This document shows positions 44,380 to 58,200 of a stretch of 64,000 nt of DNA, one piece after another. A program made the position numbers and the translations under genes. Source of the stretch: Phoronis australis (taxonomy: Eukaryota; Phoronida; Phoronidae). The stretch is from assembly GCA_002633005.1 (NCBI GenBank), contig NMRA01000133.1:746799-810798 (forward strand). The letters run 5' to 3'. Every line of letters begins with the position of its first letter. Positions within the stretch are counted from its first letter, which is position 1. The notes under the pieces were generated by a model, which searched no databases, was not told the DNA's origin, and worked only from the letters and a program-made list of their open reading frames with translations.

Positions 44380-44458
44380 CACGTGACATCAAATGATCGT
44401 TATTCATATCCCATAATGCGCTGCCCGTTGTGTGGCATAGAATATGGCGGACATTTAG
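44380..44458 (+). promoter_or_regulatory. Candidate promoter and 5' UTR exon of the downstream acidic-protein gene
   Basis: Three sites of a housekeeping promoter type lie within 80 bp: CACGTGAC (44380-44387, USF/TFE E-box), CCCATAATGCGC (44410 on, ZNF143/Staf-like) and AATATGGCGGAC (44441 on, YY1-like). Immediately after comes ATTTAG|GTGAGA, a good splice donor at 44459. It could splice to the acceptor at 49221. Association with that gene is inferred from position and strand only. Confidence 0.45.
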
Positions 44459-46970
44459 GTGAGATTACAAGCATGTTTTTCATCTTATTCTCCCAGGTTT
44501 CTTACTTTTCCGAGATTTACTTACTCATTTTGTATCATTCGTCACCCAATACAAATACTAGAAAACACCAAATATCACAGAATATAATGTAATAGGAGTA
44601 ATTATGCGGACGAATATAATACGCCATAACTTCGACGGTGCGGAGCACGTGGTACACTCTTGGGAGTTGTTTTGTAGCTGGCGTTGATTTTCCAAATGTT
44701 GCACATAGCTGTTGCTTTAAAATGATATTGATTTGTCGCTGTACATGGCCAGTTCATTCATGTGACACTTTAGATGCGTAGACAAGCTTAATTCAGCCAA
44801 TTTTGCAAAACGAAAATTCGTACTATAAGAGGTTTGTTTTACATGCACAGTTGTGAAAATTTCTACAAACAAAACATTCTTTAGTGGATCTTAGTTCATG
44901 AATTTAGAAGGTGGCTGTATACAATGACAGTTTATTCTTTATTAAACCTGTTTAAAATTTATCCTTCATCATGCGTGCACCCAGCCTTCAGATATGGGGG
45001 CTTGAATTCCTGACGTTGTAGATATTTTGCTAACAAACGAACAGGCGGACTAAAAAAATGGGAGCACCACTGTGAAATGCTCTTATTTAGTGGATTTCTG
45101 TCCCATTTTCACGGACTTTTTGTCTTTGAAGGGCAGACCTTTTTGCCCACTTTGCCAAATGGGTGTGTGCATGTTCATGAACTTTAACACTGGTGTTTCT
45201 GTTGCTGAGTGCATGGACACTCACCGGCTGTTATTGAAATTAATTCAGCTAATTGTGAAACAGTATGCGTAAAATTTTATTGGTTAGGGTGACCTCTCGG
45301 AGTAGCAATCCACCTTGAAATTCTGACAACATACTAGCTGCAGCACATGCACTTGAGAATGGATGCTTGAGAAGTATTTCAATTAATTTCACCACCTTTT
45401 GTGTCAGTTGTATTTATTGCCTGCACCACATCTGCCAAACTAGTTGATTTGATGAAATTAAGGAAAGTTCTATGTTCTTGATAAGAACTAAATGTTGAGC
45501 CATCCAGTCTTTGTTGCTACCAAACCCTGTGAAAATCTTGGTACGTAGCACATGGGTTTTACGGTACTAACCCTATGAATTTTGGTTTGAACCGGATGAA
45601 CGCTTTGCTTCCTAGTCATAATTTTTTTTGGCATTTACAGCTTTGTATTAGTTTAGGTAAGATGTGAGCAGACAAAAGTGTGACCGAAAATTACTGTCAC
45701 ATTTAAATCTACACTCTTCCTATAGAAAACTTAAGTGTGCTAAGTATTTGTTGTTCTGTTATCTGCTGCTAAATTTTTGGTAAAAGTCCCATGTTTTGTA
45801 GTGAATTTTCACCATCTTTTGTCATTAATTTATTATTTAAATTCTCAACTTGTTTTAATTATATTTGTTACACGTATTTAATTATTGTTTTACTACTTTA
45901 TTGTATTATATTACTTTATCCCATACATTTGAAAATACGGATGTTGTATACATACGTCACGTTAACAACTGTGAAATATGGGAAAGTAGAAGCAATCCGT
46001 ATACCACGGTACAGGCCGTATTCAATGGTAGACGCCATATTTCATGGTTGGTGTGCAGTCTTCTGATGGAGTAAATTCACTTGTACAATGCCAAATTTGA
46101 TTGGGCTTAATCATTTAGGTTACCTAAAACATTGATGCAAGCTGTCGTTACTGAAAAGCCAGTTTTGCTGCTCTAAAAACATAAACGATTTATGGATGAA
46201 AATTCCAACGCATCACGGTGATCAGGTGGCTATGTTTATGCCTCGCTTGTTTCAGTCTATGTCATCATAAAAAGGTCAAACTAAACAGCATCCCTAGGAA
46301 CAAAATTAGTCAAAATCTAACTCAAATCTTACGAAAACATTTTGTTATGGATGCATACAGTATATGTACAATGACTACTAACATATTTACAGGAAATTGT
46401 GACCTAAAATGGAGTATGAGTTCTTTATTGACACAATTGCCTGCTGGTAGCGTTCCCATGACAGCGTTCTGTTGTTCAGCACCTTTTCCAGATGTTAGGG
46501 GTTCTGGCTCCTTTGTTATCTGCCCAGCACAATCGTTTGTCCCCTATGACCACAAGCAGGTCAATTATCTCCCAGGCTTCAAAGGGTTACTGAAACCTGG
46601 CAGAATGGATTGTCTTAACTTCTGTTGTAGTTGGGCGATTTTGGTGATTCAAAAACTAAACATGATCAGCATTTAACAAGGAATTCAGAAACGCTATTGG
46701 TTTATTTTCAAATACGTTATAACTTAACTTTCATTTTTAGCAGCACAGCCCAGTCAGGCTAGATACGATCTGATCGGAGATCAGAGCAGTTATCAAACGA
46801 AAGAGAGCCGGCCCTCCAACCATAAATAACAGAATAGAGTGAATCAGTAGTGTAAGATATTGGCTACAGGGGTAAACTTCCCAACTTGCTGTTGGGCTAT
46901 ATAATCTAAAAAGTTGGGAGCAACAGCAAAACGCTGTAAGGCTCAGTCAACTATCGCATCTTTCGCTGTG
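44459..46970. other. Spacer or first intron before the Crypton relic
   Basis: AT-rich sequence. A 152-codon plus-strand frame (46218-46676) has no recognisable domain and no splice support, and I do not call it. If the 44.4 kb promoter is real, this is intron 1 of the acidic-protein gene. Confidence 0.4.
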
Positions 46971-48347
46971 ATGGCAACATTTGACCTTCAATTCGACATG
47001 GACTTTGATGAATCTTGCCAGGATGAGAACAAAAAAGCAGATATGATCCAGCTGTGATAGACGAGGATGTTATGGATTATGTTGTTTCTAAGAAAAATGC
47101 AAATACGGAAAAAAACGAGAGTGTTGTGGCAACATTCCATATATGGAGAGATACCAGAAGCAAAGACATTAGGAATGAAGACATTGTAGAAATGGATCTC
47201 GACTCTCTTCTGAGAAGTTTCTAACTCGAAGTGAAAAAATTAGATGGCAGGGAATAAGAGCCCAACACACTGACCTGAATTCAGAGATCGTTCGATCGAC
47301 ATCTAAAAGAAAAGAGAAAGAAATTCTCCGTAATTGCTGATACGCAGTTTGGCTCATCGCGCAAAGTCCTCACAGTGAAACTAAAAGAGCTTGTAAAGGA
47401 ATCGGCCCAAGAAAAGCAGAAGTGCTTAGCCACATGGAGGAAAATACCCTAAAGGAGGTTGAGATCCTGGGAACCGATCACCCACGTGCCTTCCTAAATT
47501 AAATCTGGGTAAACAACACTAACATGTTTGGCTTTCGGGGTTGCGATAAGAACAGAGTTGAGGGGGGTGACATCGTACTTAAATCGTCTACAGACACCAA
47601 CGAATACTTGGAGTGAAAGGACAACAAAAACATGAAAAGACGGAGTCACGTGAGACCGTTCAATCCCAAGATTTTAACCACTCTAGGGGATCTGCAAAAC
47701 TGCTCATTGAAGCCTACAAAAAATATTAGCGAAACAGGCCTGCGAAAATGAGTGATGACGCACCATTTTATATTCGTCCCAACTGGAAGGAAGTCTGGTC
47801 TTTGGTTTGCCGTGCAAAACTGTATGTCAACGCCTCATGAAATCAGGAATATCACCAAATAATATCATACATTGTCAACAAACTGGCCATAAGAACCTCC
47901 TTTCCTTAAACAACTACTCCAGTGCAGATAGACTGTTGTAGAGCAAACGAAAACAAAGATGGCATTAGCTCACAACAAATCAACGGACACAATCTCCTCT
48001 ACAGCCATACTGACAGCCCGAGCATTAGCTCACAGCAAATCAACTGACACAATCTCCTCTACAGCCATACTGACAGCCCGAGCATTAGCTCACAGCAAAT
48101 CAACTGACACAATCTCCTCTACAGCCATACTGACAGCCCGAGCATTAGCTCACAGCAAATCAACTGACACAATCTCCTCTACAGCCACGACAGCCCGGCC
48201 AGTTGAAAGTAGATCACATCATACTGACCTTACCTCAAGCTTCGCGAGACAGCCACCTAACCATACTCAGTTTCCATCTCTTCCAGTGCTGTGATCAACG
48301 GCGGAAATATTTCCATCAGTATTTCCATTCCTGACCCCGAAAACTAA
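46971..48347 (+). pseudogene. Decayed Crypton tyrosine-recombinase transposon
   Basis: Read in shifting frames, this gives a start MATFDLQFDMDFDESCQDEN, then VVSKKNANTEKNESVVATFH, NEDIVEMDLDSLLRSF, RKVLTVKLKELVKESAQEK, NMFGFRGCDKNRVEGG, DDAPFYIRPNWKEVW, and QQTGHKNLLSLNNYSSADRL. This is the order of an animal Crypton / ZMYM-QRICH1-type (DUF3504) recombinase. The first catalytic Arg lies in FGFRG and the tyrosine box is TGHKN...NYS (Tyr at 47914-47916). The H-x-x-R box (NHSARK-like) cannot be found. Several in-frame stops and at least two frame changes show the copy is dead. The tail ends SAVINGGNISISISIPDPEN then TAA, like the C-terminal motif of these proteins. Such enzymes move elements by tyrosine recombination. 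The copy is on the plus strand, just upstream of the acidic-protein gene's first coding exon. Confidence 0.82.
47962..48200 (+). repeat. 60-bp in-frame tandem repeat inside the Crypton C-terminal tail
   Basis: Four copies (starting 47962, 48022, 48082, 48142) encode ALAHSKSTDTISSTAILTAR. They are nearly identical, so the expansion is more recent than the mutations that broke the recombinase. Together with the next codons they form a 111-codon open frame ending at TGA 48292-48294, while the rest of the element is full of stops. Confidence 0.9.
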
Positions 48348-49221
48348 AAAAGTATTGATGAGGACCCACAACTGGACGACACTGCTTAGTTCACAAATGT
48401 TTCAAATTCTGTTCCCAGATGGATTGTTTAGAATTCCGTAAATTTTATGAAATACTTCATTGTTTGAAATTGTATATTTCACAAACTGAAATTTCTGTTC
48501 AATATATTCTGAAATAAAACATTACAAATTATTCAACATCACTGACTTAATTGTAAAAACCTTGGCGCTTAACCGGCGTTGGTACGCTTAGCATATATAT
48601 TGCGTCATATAATAACAAGCCAAAGCACGTGGCAACAAAATAACGGCGCAATACAGCTGAGTTCATGGATATTTGGGATAAATTGGCATTGGGACATTCC
48701 TAGATCTACGGAATTCTCGATAGGATATGGGGGTAGTATTCCTTTGTATATGGGATAATCTGTAATTTTGTTGTTGAGGACCCTCTTGGAAAGCATTGCC
48801 GTCACTGAAGAGGCCACCCTCAATTTTAATATAGCAGTAAATAAAGTAAAGAATGTGACAGTTGAATTGTACTCAAAAAACTGTTTTCAGAAATCTGTGA
48901 TATGGAAATCATTTCTATTCCAGTGTTCTCCACAACCCGTTTTGACTTGTCAATGTATCTAGCTTTAATTTTGCCATGCCAAGATTTGCTTTCTTGCATC
49001 GAGTTTGAAAACCCATGAAACTAGTAAAGTTTTGGGAGATGAGGACATTTTGGCCTTTTGGTTCCAGTTCTGTGCATTATTCCAAGACTTAACACACAAA
49101 CTCCCCACAGTGTGGACATGGGTTTTCAAACACGTAAATGAATTTTGTAATTTTGGTGAAGTTCGAATTTTCTGGTGTGGAGAGCACAATATTCTTAATT
49201 GATGTTTTTGCTTTTTTGCAG
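48348..49221. other. Spacer before the acidic-protein gene's first coding exon
   Basis: No exon, RNA or repeat family identified. It ends in the acceptor CTTTTTTGCAG used by the next gene. Confidence 0.45.
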
Positions 49222-49262
49222 TCGACCTTTCAAATCAAATGATTGGTTACCTGTGACATAGA

Positions 49263-52200
49263 ATGGCAAACCGTGAAGCAAACGGAAAGAGCAGTCGAGC
49301 CTTTTCTGAGGTATTGTTTTTAAGACATTTAACCTAATTGATTTGAGTATCACGATGGTTTCATTTGTGTTCCACTTATTAGTAGTGTTGTTTGGATAGA
49401 GAAGTAAACAGGTGAAAACTTAATTAAAAGGTCAGTGCCGTGCCAGAAACGAAGATAAAACTCCTTGAAACAAGAATGAAATGAGTATGCGGTGGATATG
49501 TGTTGATGGAAATGGTTATTGAACTCCAACAGCCAATTTCACAAAGGGGATTTAACAAAACCTAATTTTAGTCCTGACTTGCATTTCACCAACATGGTTT
49601 AAGAGTCTGAAAGCCTGGTTTTGCTAGACCAGGGAGCTGGTTCAGTAAAACCAGGTTTGAGGTATTAAAGGCACCCCACTGTGCCGAGCAGGGTAAACCC
49701 AACAAAGAAACTATTGAAGTGCTTCAAGGAAACCTTGATCATTTGGGTATACAATGGCACACAGTAGTAGAATCAGTGCAGAGAGTTACGAAAAAGGTCT
49801 AAACACTTTTCTCATGAGGAAAAATTTAATTTCTGTGCCCAACACACACACACTAAAGAACATGCTCACGATTAGATGTAACATAATAAATGCCCAAATT
49901 TAATTCCATATCATTTTAGTGTTTATTTTTCGCGGCCAAAGGATGGGGCAAGACCCCTTCCCGGCAGCATTAAACCGGACAACAGTGGAGGTGGAACTCC
50001 GAATCAGGAGATGCTGTCTTATGTCAAATCCGTAGCGCTTACGACGATGACGCCCTGCTCGAATCCGCAGGACACACTCCAGCACGTACTGGTCTACGCA
50101 TAGGCGGATCCAGGGGTCAAGGGGTCCGGAGCCACCTTTTTTCCATTGATTTTAGTGATATCAAATCTATAATTTTCAAATTGTTGACTTGGTCCCCCCT
50201 TTCAAAAAGTCCTTGACCTAAACTGGAGTTAAACCAGGTTTTACTAGACCATTGGTCTTAAAGTTAAACCACCCGTTTATGAAATGCAGATTATCTTTAA
50301 ACCTGGTCTAAGTCCAGTTTAAACCAGGTTTAACTTTAAACCACCTTTATGAAATTGGCTGCATATGCCTAAAGTTGTGTGGTGTAAAACCCGATTGAAA
50401 TGCAGGAACATGTAAGCGCATTGATGACCCACCATGTTTGTCACACAAAAATTTGTTCCGAACGAACTCATACAAATAGTTTTACAGTGCTTTTGAGGTG
50501 CTTGCAATGTAGATCAAGGATACAAGGAGATCTAGTGAGGATAGGTTCCCATCACTGATATAAAGTATGTATCAGAGTTAAAATAATGAGCTGAATGTAA
50601 AACTGGACAATACCAGCAGAAAATTAAAGAAATAAACTGATATTCATCATGTTTCACAAATACATTATACTTACCATGTGTCAATGATGCATATAATATG
50701 TGGGTGACATTGAACTTCAGTTACGGACATGTGGCCTCGTCAATAACCTAGGGCCTGATCACAAGGTCATGAGCAGACACCATACGTGTGGTCACACTGG
50801 GTGTTGGTAATTGCTCCCACCATATTTGGTCTGTAAAAATCTGTTACTCAACTGGAGCACACAGTTTAACCATCGAACATAAATTAGTGTACAATGCAAA
50901 TCAATTGCTAAAATCTACACTACCCAGTCATGTGTGAATGAAGCTTGATGTGTTTGTTAGCTGGCATCATCTGCTAATGGTCTCGTAGGCTTCATACGAT
51001 GGATATACCTCTGTGTGCAGCGGTCCGTTTGCTTCCTGACGACCAGTTTTGAGGAAGCCGAAGTAACGGTTTCGATGAAGTGTGATAAAAAACATCGTCA
51101 TTATTGGATTTGTGCTTGTGAGACCATCACAACTACGGTGGCTGTGTCCTAACTTCGTTTGTCGGAACTATCCATTTTTGGATGTATTGGTGTTGACACA
51201 TACATTAATATCCACAAGAACATCATAATCATCAGCAACTCAACAAAGTGTTTCAAAGTTTATTGTGGTTAGTGAACCCTGAAGTTGATGATTTCAAAGT
51301 GCCACATACAGTCATGTACGCATTGCTTGTGTCTTGAGTTGCCAGCATTTTCAACAATAATTCAAGATCGAATATCGGCATGGCGATGCTCTTAGATCTC
51401 AAAGGGCTTTGGTGATGAATTCACCATTGACAGCTAAATGGGTGGAATACTGCTTTGATTTATGTAAGCTTTTGTTTTATTTCAAGGGCCTGATGGCAGG
51501 AAATTCAAACTCAGCAGCAATTGCTACAGACAAAACCTTTTGTCAACTTAGTTTCAAAGATAAAGCTCGAGATATGTTTGCCAAGGCTTTAAATGCAAAG
51601 GTAAGCTTTGTGCATATATATTATTATTTAGCCTCAAACCCAGACTCTTTTGGCAGTAGAGTCTGGCGAACATCTCGAAAACGCGGCTAATTTGTATGTG
51701 AATTTTACCACTTCAATTTGTCACGTATTTGTCCCATTTCCTGCGATGTATCCGAGCCAGATAAATGTAATTGCTTCTCAATTAAATTAATTGCATGCTG
51801 CGCCTTTTTTGGATCATCACTACGGGATATGAAAATTGGGTGTACAATTGCACTGTAACTAACACAAGGTACAGACCTCAAGAGGCAGGTTAGTAATTGG
51901 CATGGAGATCACATCTGTTATCTTATTCTGCATTTATCATCAGTATTATTGTGTAAGCTATGGCTTTTAAGGTTGTAAAGACATGGTTTTTATGCACCCA
52001 CATAATTATATGTGGACACATTATGCTGTCATCTCCGTCTGTCCGGCGTCCGCGGTTCTAGCTCCAAGACGCCTTGATGTATGTTCATGAATTTTGTACA
52101 TGTGTTCTTTCTTTGGATGGGAAGGCATGAGTGAACTTTTGGACAGATCTGACTACTGGTGTGCCCCCTAGTGACAATTTTAGTTTTTTACATTTACCTC

Positions 52201-55200
52201 TCTATCTTCAACAGTCCTGAACAATTTTCATAAAATTTGGTATATAGGCACCTATTAGTGAGATGATGCTATCCTCCCGTTTTCGGATGGATTGGACATA
52301 GTTTACGGCACCTAGTGGCCATTTTTACTGTTTTCGAGTCTGTTTTTTTTGCATCCACCCCTCTATCAACCAAACCACTCAAAGGATGATTGTGAAAATT
52401 GGCACGTGTGTTCTTGACGATTTTCCGGCGATTTCGACTAGTGTGGCGTTTCCTAGTGGCAGTTTTTTTTTTTTGAGCCTTTGGCTGTATCTCCTAAACC
52501 GTTCACAGGATCTTTACTAAATTTTGTAAATGTATTTATGTGATGTCAGCAACGGAGGATGACGACGTTTGAACAGATCTGACTACTGGTGTGCCACCTA
52601 GTGGCAATTTTTTTTACGTTTACCACTCTATGTTCAAAGATCTTCAATGTATTTTCATAAAATTTGGCATACAGGCATCTGTTAATGAGATAACGCTATC
52701 TCTTCGTTTTCAGATGGATTGGACCTCATTTGCGCCACCTAGTGGCCATTTTTACTGTTTTTTGAGTCTGTTTTTTGGCGTTCACTCTTCTATCAACCAA
52801 ACCGTTTTCAGGATAATTGTAAAAATTGGCATGTATGTTTTTAGTGAACCGCTGATTATGATTTTCCGACGATTTCAACTACTGTGACACCTCATAGTGG
52901 CAGTTTTGTTTTTTTTGCGCTCATAGCTGTATCTCCTATAGCAGGATCTGTACTTAATGTAGTGAGTGTATTTAAATGATGTTGACAACGAACGACGACA
53001 CCTTTCAGACGGATCTGACTACTGGGGTGCCCCCTAGTGGCAATTTTAGTTCTTTACGTTTCAGTCTGTATCTTCAAAGGTCCTCAACAGATTTTCATAA
53101 AATTTTGAATATAGGCATATGTTGGTGAGGTGACGCTATTCTCCTGTTTTTGGATGGAATTGAGGTATTTTGCGCCACCTAGTGGCCATTTTTGCTGTTT
53201 TCAAATCTTGTTTTTGGTGTCCACACCTCTGTCAACTAAATCATTCTAGGGATGGTTTTGAAAATTGGCGTATATGTTGTCAGTGTGAAGAGGACGTTTG
53301 ATGATGGTGACTGACTACTGTGGCGCCTCCTAGTGGTTGTTTTGTTTTGTTTTGCGCCCATAGCTGTATCTCCTAAACCCATGCAGGATCTTTAATGAAT
53401 TTAGTAAGTGTATTTATATGAAGATAACAACAGACGACTTCAGGCGGATCCAACGGATGCTGTTCCCACTAGTGGCAATTTCATTTTATTCTGTTTTCCA
53501 TTGTTTCTCTGAAGTTCCTCGTCAGATTTTTATGAAATATGGCATGTTCCCGTTTTTGGATGGATTGTACATTTTTGCGCCATCTTGTGGCCATTTTTAT
53601 GATACAAATAAGTAACCCTAAAAGCACATCATTTGCGATGCATTCCTGGGCACATTTCAATGCTCCGCGTTGCTCTTGTTATTTATTTAAATAAAAGCGA
53701 TTGACTGTGCAGTCAAGTAACACACTCTATGTACTCCAAACTTTAATACTAAGAGAGTGTGGTCTTGAGACAACATTGTGTGCAGTTCGCACATGCCATC
53801 TGGTGGTGGCATCTTGCAACAGACTTCAAATGTGTCAAAGGCAAAAGTCATACAGTCCTTTATGAGATCAAAATGGTCGTGGTTATCACGCCGATAAATT
53901 CTATTCCCAAGAGGCTTTCAATAAACTATAAAATGTCTCTTTTCTATTAAGATGCAAGTATTAGGAAAACCAAAGTCATCGCCAGTTGCTGAAGAAACCA
54001 CTGCTCCTGCTGTGACTTTCCAAAATAAAGCTCGAGACATGTTTGCCAAGGCTATACACTCAAAGGTTTGTTTAGTTTGCATTGTTTATCTAGTATGGGC
54101 TGTACATTGGTTACATGTTGTGACCAAGATTTTATGTCTGGCTTAATTTTGCTTTCTACTGGGCTTGAATGAACCCTTTAAGTGGCAGTGGCTGTAGTTC
54201 GCTAAGTCTTTGATAACTCGGTCAGAATCCCATCAGATTTAGTAGATTTCCCATTCAAAATTACGAGTGTTGTTCATTGTCGTGATGCAGTAACTTGTTC
54301 AGAGACCAAGTACTGAAGGTATTAAATTTCTTTACATTTTATAGGCTCACATATTAAGTGGGTACATATTACCATCAACGTCACTCAGGCGTCTGCCTTT
54401 CTATCTCCCAAACCGCTAGATGGATCAGCTTGAAATTTTACGGACCTCGTTCTACCAGAATTAGAATGGCCTTTGCCAATGCACTGAAAATGATCCGACT
54501 ACATCTGTGCCCCTAGATTTTGCGACTGCTTTTATATCTACCAAGTTCCTTGAGGAATTTTCATGACATTTGACTGATATGTTTCCATTAAATGTGACGT
54601 GTGCTGCATTGCCGTGTGCCACGTCTAGCGTTTTGTGTCTGTAGTGACGGCTCGTTTCTATCTGCCAAACCACGGTAAGGTTCGTCATGAAATTTGGCAG
54701 ATGTTTTCATGTTGAATGATGCAAGGCTAACATTGATTTTTGAACTTACTACTGCTATAGAAATTTTAGTTTGTATTTGTCTGCTACAATGTCTACTAGC
54801 ACCTTTGATGAATATTCATGAAATTAGGTTTGGTGTATTTCTATCATGAAGACAAATTCCGCCCACTGTCGAACTGATATAACCTATACTGCAGCCTGTA
54901 TTGACAGTTTTGTTTTTTTGCATTGACATCTAGTGTAAAGAACCCTGATAGATTTTCATGAATTCGTCTGTGCTGCCCTCTAATGGCAATTATACTGTTT
55001 TGTGTCTGCCTCAATAAGTAATTGTTTTGAGGATTAGGTGACGGACATTATTTTTCACATGGATTCAACTGTAACTGCATTCGTAGTGGCCATTCAACAT
55101 ATCACCCCTCATCTCTGTGCTGTTTGGGATGTACACAATGAAAGCATACCAACACTCTGTGTTGCTCTTCTTTCGGCGTGAACCTGATTTGTCTAAGCGA

Positions 55201-58200
55201 AAAGGTTGATGCAAAAACTGGCGTGGGTTCCTTAGAAACGAGAACCTGGCGAAAACCCCAGATCACACAAGACTTTGCGAGATATCGACGTGTGCTACAA
55301 TGTGATCACACTACCATTGTCCGTTAGATTCTTGTATCTACCCAACTCAGCCCTGGTTTTTGTAACCTAGTATGCATAAAACTGAATACTTCCATTCATT
55401 TTAACAGTCTTGAAGCTGTTAATTATAAATTTCATTTTCAGAAGGCAGCATTAAAAGTGCACGTGAAAAAGCAGTTGGTAAAACAGAAGATAAATTCAGA
55501 CATTGTGCGGCAGCGCTGCCGTTTTAAGGTCCAGTCTTACGTGAAGGATAAAATGAAGGTAATATTTGGTGTTGAGCAAGATTGAGGAATCTTCCTAGTA
55601 AATGTTTAGTCTTGTTTTTGTCCGAAATACAGATAATCTCGGTGTAAAGTTCGTGGCATTAATACTGTACATGACATATTCCTAACACCGAAGACTACTG
55701 GTCCAATTGCAAAATTAAAAACAAAAAGCAATATGAAAGCACTCGGAGGAGCGACACTTGGCGAAATTAACTGAAAAGAACTCAATGAGGATGATGATCT
55801 GTAAGAAATAGACTACGGTCTTGTTCAGTAGAAGGTAAACCAACAACAGTGCAGCAAAATCAGTCAACAAAGGATCAGCATTATCAGAAAATCTCAAATA
55901 ATTAAAAAAGTAGACGTCCTATAGCAAAAAGTGGTTACGCAGCACTTAATAATAGCTAGTTACAATAAACTAACACTTGAAAAATTTCGAAGTAATTGAT
56001 CCTACAATGCGCCCTCTACATGATGAAACGTTTTCATTTTGAAATCGAGGTGTGCATGCGTAATTGCCGATATATTTCCGCCGTCCTTAACCGGAAGTAA
56101 ATGATTTTCAGCACATCTGTGGAACTCGCCTAATACAATAACTGTACTGATTTTCAAGCAAGCACGTCAAAAATTACGGCCTCTATGAACATTTGAATCT
56201 GAAATCAGAAACAAAATGGCCTCCACGTCCGCCGTCTTGGATCCTAAGATGACTAAAAACTATAGGCTTCTAGCTCATTTAGAACTACAAGTTGTGTGTA
56301 AATTTCGTGCTGATGGGACGAAAATTGCGACCTGTATTATGCGAACAAAAAAAAAACAGTATCACAGCGACATACTTAGTGAAAATTTTTCGCCAAGTAA
56401 CTGAAAACCGTTAGTTCATGCTTCAACAAACAAAAACAATGGATCAACATGAGCTTTGTTGTGTCATGGCGTAACAAACAGTTTAATTCAAAAGACTACA
56501 AAATGCTCAATGCAGACAAACCTTCTAATCTTTACCATTTGACCACTAGTTGGTGAAGCTAACAACCAGTGACCATTAGTTATCCAGTCACCAATGCATG
56601 CCCCACCTGGTGGTCAATGGTAAAATGATACGCAGTAAATTAACTGGTGTTTATCCGACAACCAATAGTTTCTCTCATGTTAACCAATAGTTTCTCTCAT
56701 GTTCAAACAACCAATAGCTGGTCTTTGGTATGGACAACCCAAAACATAAACAGGTGAAGATTTGGCATATGCTTTGTCAATTTCATGAAAAGTATAGCAA
56801 CTTTTTGCATGTATATGGCCACATGTGGCACCACATATTCCCCAGTACACATACTGCTCTGCAAATGTCATTGTTTAGTGGAAGGTTGTTGTGTAGAGCA
56901 ATGTGTGTATCTGTTGAAAATGGACGGTTTGATTTGGATGAAACTTGAAAACGCTTCAAGCGGCTGATCTGTGGTTCCTGTTCAGCATTTCTCTGTGATA
57001 AATGTTTTGATCATTATCCTTGTTTTGTTTAAGTTTTTGTATCATTTTTAAAATACCTTTGGTGTTTGTTAATTGTTTGCTTTTCTTCATATTTCAGCAA
57101 TTAAGTGAAAAAAAAGAAAGTGAAGTGAAGAAAAACAAGAAAATGTCTTTAGCTGAACTTCAGCACACCATTGAAACAGCGACGGCAGATGAACTTTTCA
57201 ACTTATTTGAACCGTCACTTAGTCTTGTGAAGCTTGATGTTCCATCTACAGTATCTGTAAATGATATTGAAAATGTTATTGTGGATTCTATCATTAGTTT
57301 AGACCCGGATGCCTTACGACTTGGTTTTGTTTCACACGACGTTTTGAGTAGGGTAGGAAAAGAGTTGCTTTTGTTGAACAAGCTTTGCACAGCTAGGCAG
57401 TCTTTAATAAAGAGACAAAACATTTTTGAAGCTATGGGCAAAACGTCTGCAGACGGTTATAACGAGGGTGAAGACAGCCTTGAAGACGTTACTGAACACA
57501 TGTCAGCACAGGAAGATGGCAATGAAGGAACATCAGAGGATAAAATTGTCATTGATACTGGTGTACAAATATATGTATTTGCAGACCAGCTTACCCAGAG
57601 TGCACTAGGAGTCATCAAGTCAGAACCATGTGAGAATAATGAAGGTGATACAGTGCCACCTGGTGTTGCTCTGCCACATTTAAATGAAGATGATGGTGGA
57701 AGCATGTCTGATTCTTTTGGTTGTCACGAGTCCATCACTGTGAATGGTGTGTCTCCACAACAACATGAGATGATCGGAATTCTTGCAGATCCTCTCTTAT
57801 TGGCTGAAAGGTTAGAATCGTGCGATGAGGACTCTTCTTTGAAGCTAGAAACGAGCAGCTATGATGTGCATTCCAGATACACTGAACAAAAGGCATTCCG
57901 AAGTGTGTTTGACTTAGCAAAAGATAACAGACTGTTTGACGAGAGTTCTAACTCAAACAGCCCACATATGGTGCAAAAAGAACACAGTTTTAATCTTAAC
58001 ACTCCTTCCACAAACGAGTCCGACCGAGACAGTAAAAGCAAGACTCGAGTGAAACTCGATGCCAAATGTTTTTACAAGAAAATGAAAAGTAGCTTAAGAA
58101 ATGTGCTTAAGCCCCCAGAAGTCAAATTGGAGACTGCAGATGATGAGAGCATATTGGGTGATTTGTCAAGTAAATCAGTGGAAGAGACTGAAGCTGTTGC

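Noticed and set aside
46218-46676. 152-codon plus-strand open frame
   Set aside because: No recognisable domain, biased to Cys/Leu/Ser as random AT-rich frames often are, and no splice context or relative nearby.
47962-48200. CRISPR-like array of four 60-bp repeats
   Set aside because: Units are contiguous with no unique spacers, in frame, and lie in a eukaryotic Crypton relic.
56216-56404. Open frame starting MASTSAVLDPKMTKNYRL
   Set aside because: Good-looking start but no domain, ends within 63 codons, and no donor in phase. It lies within an intron.
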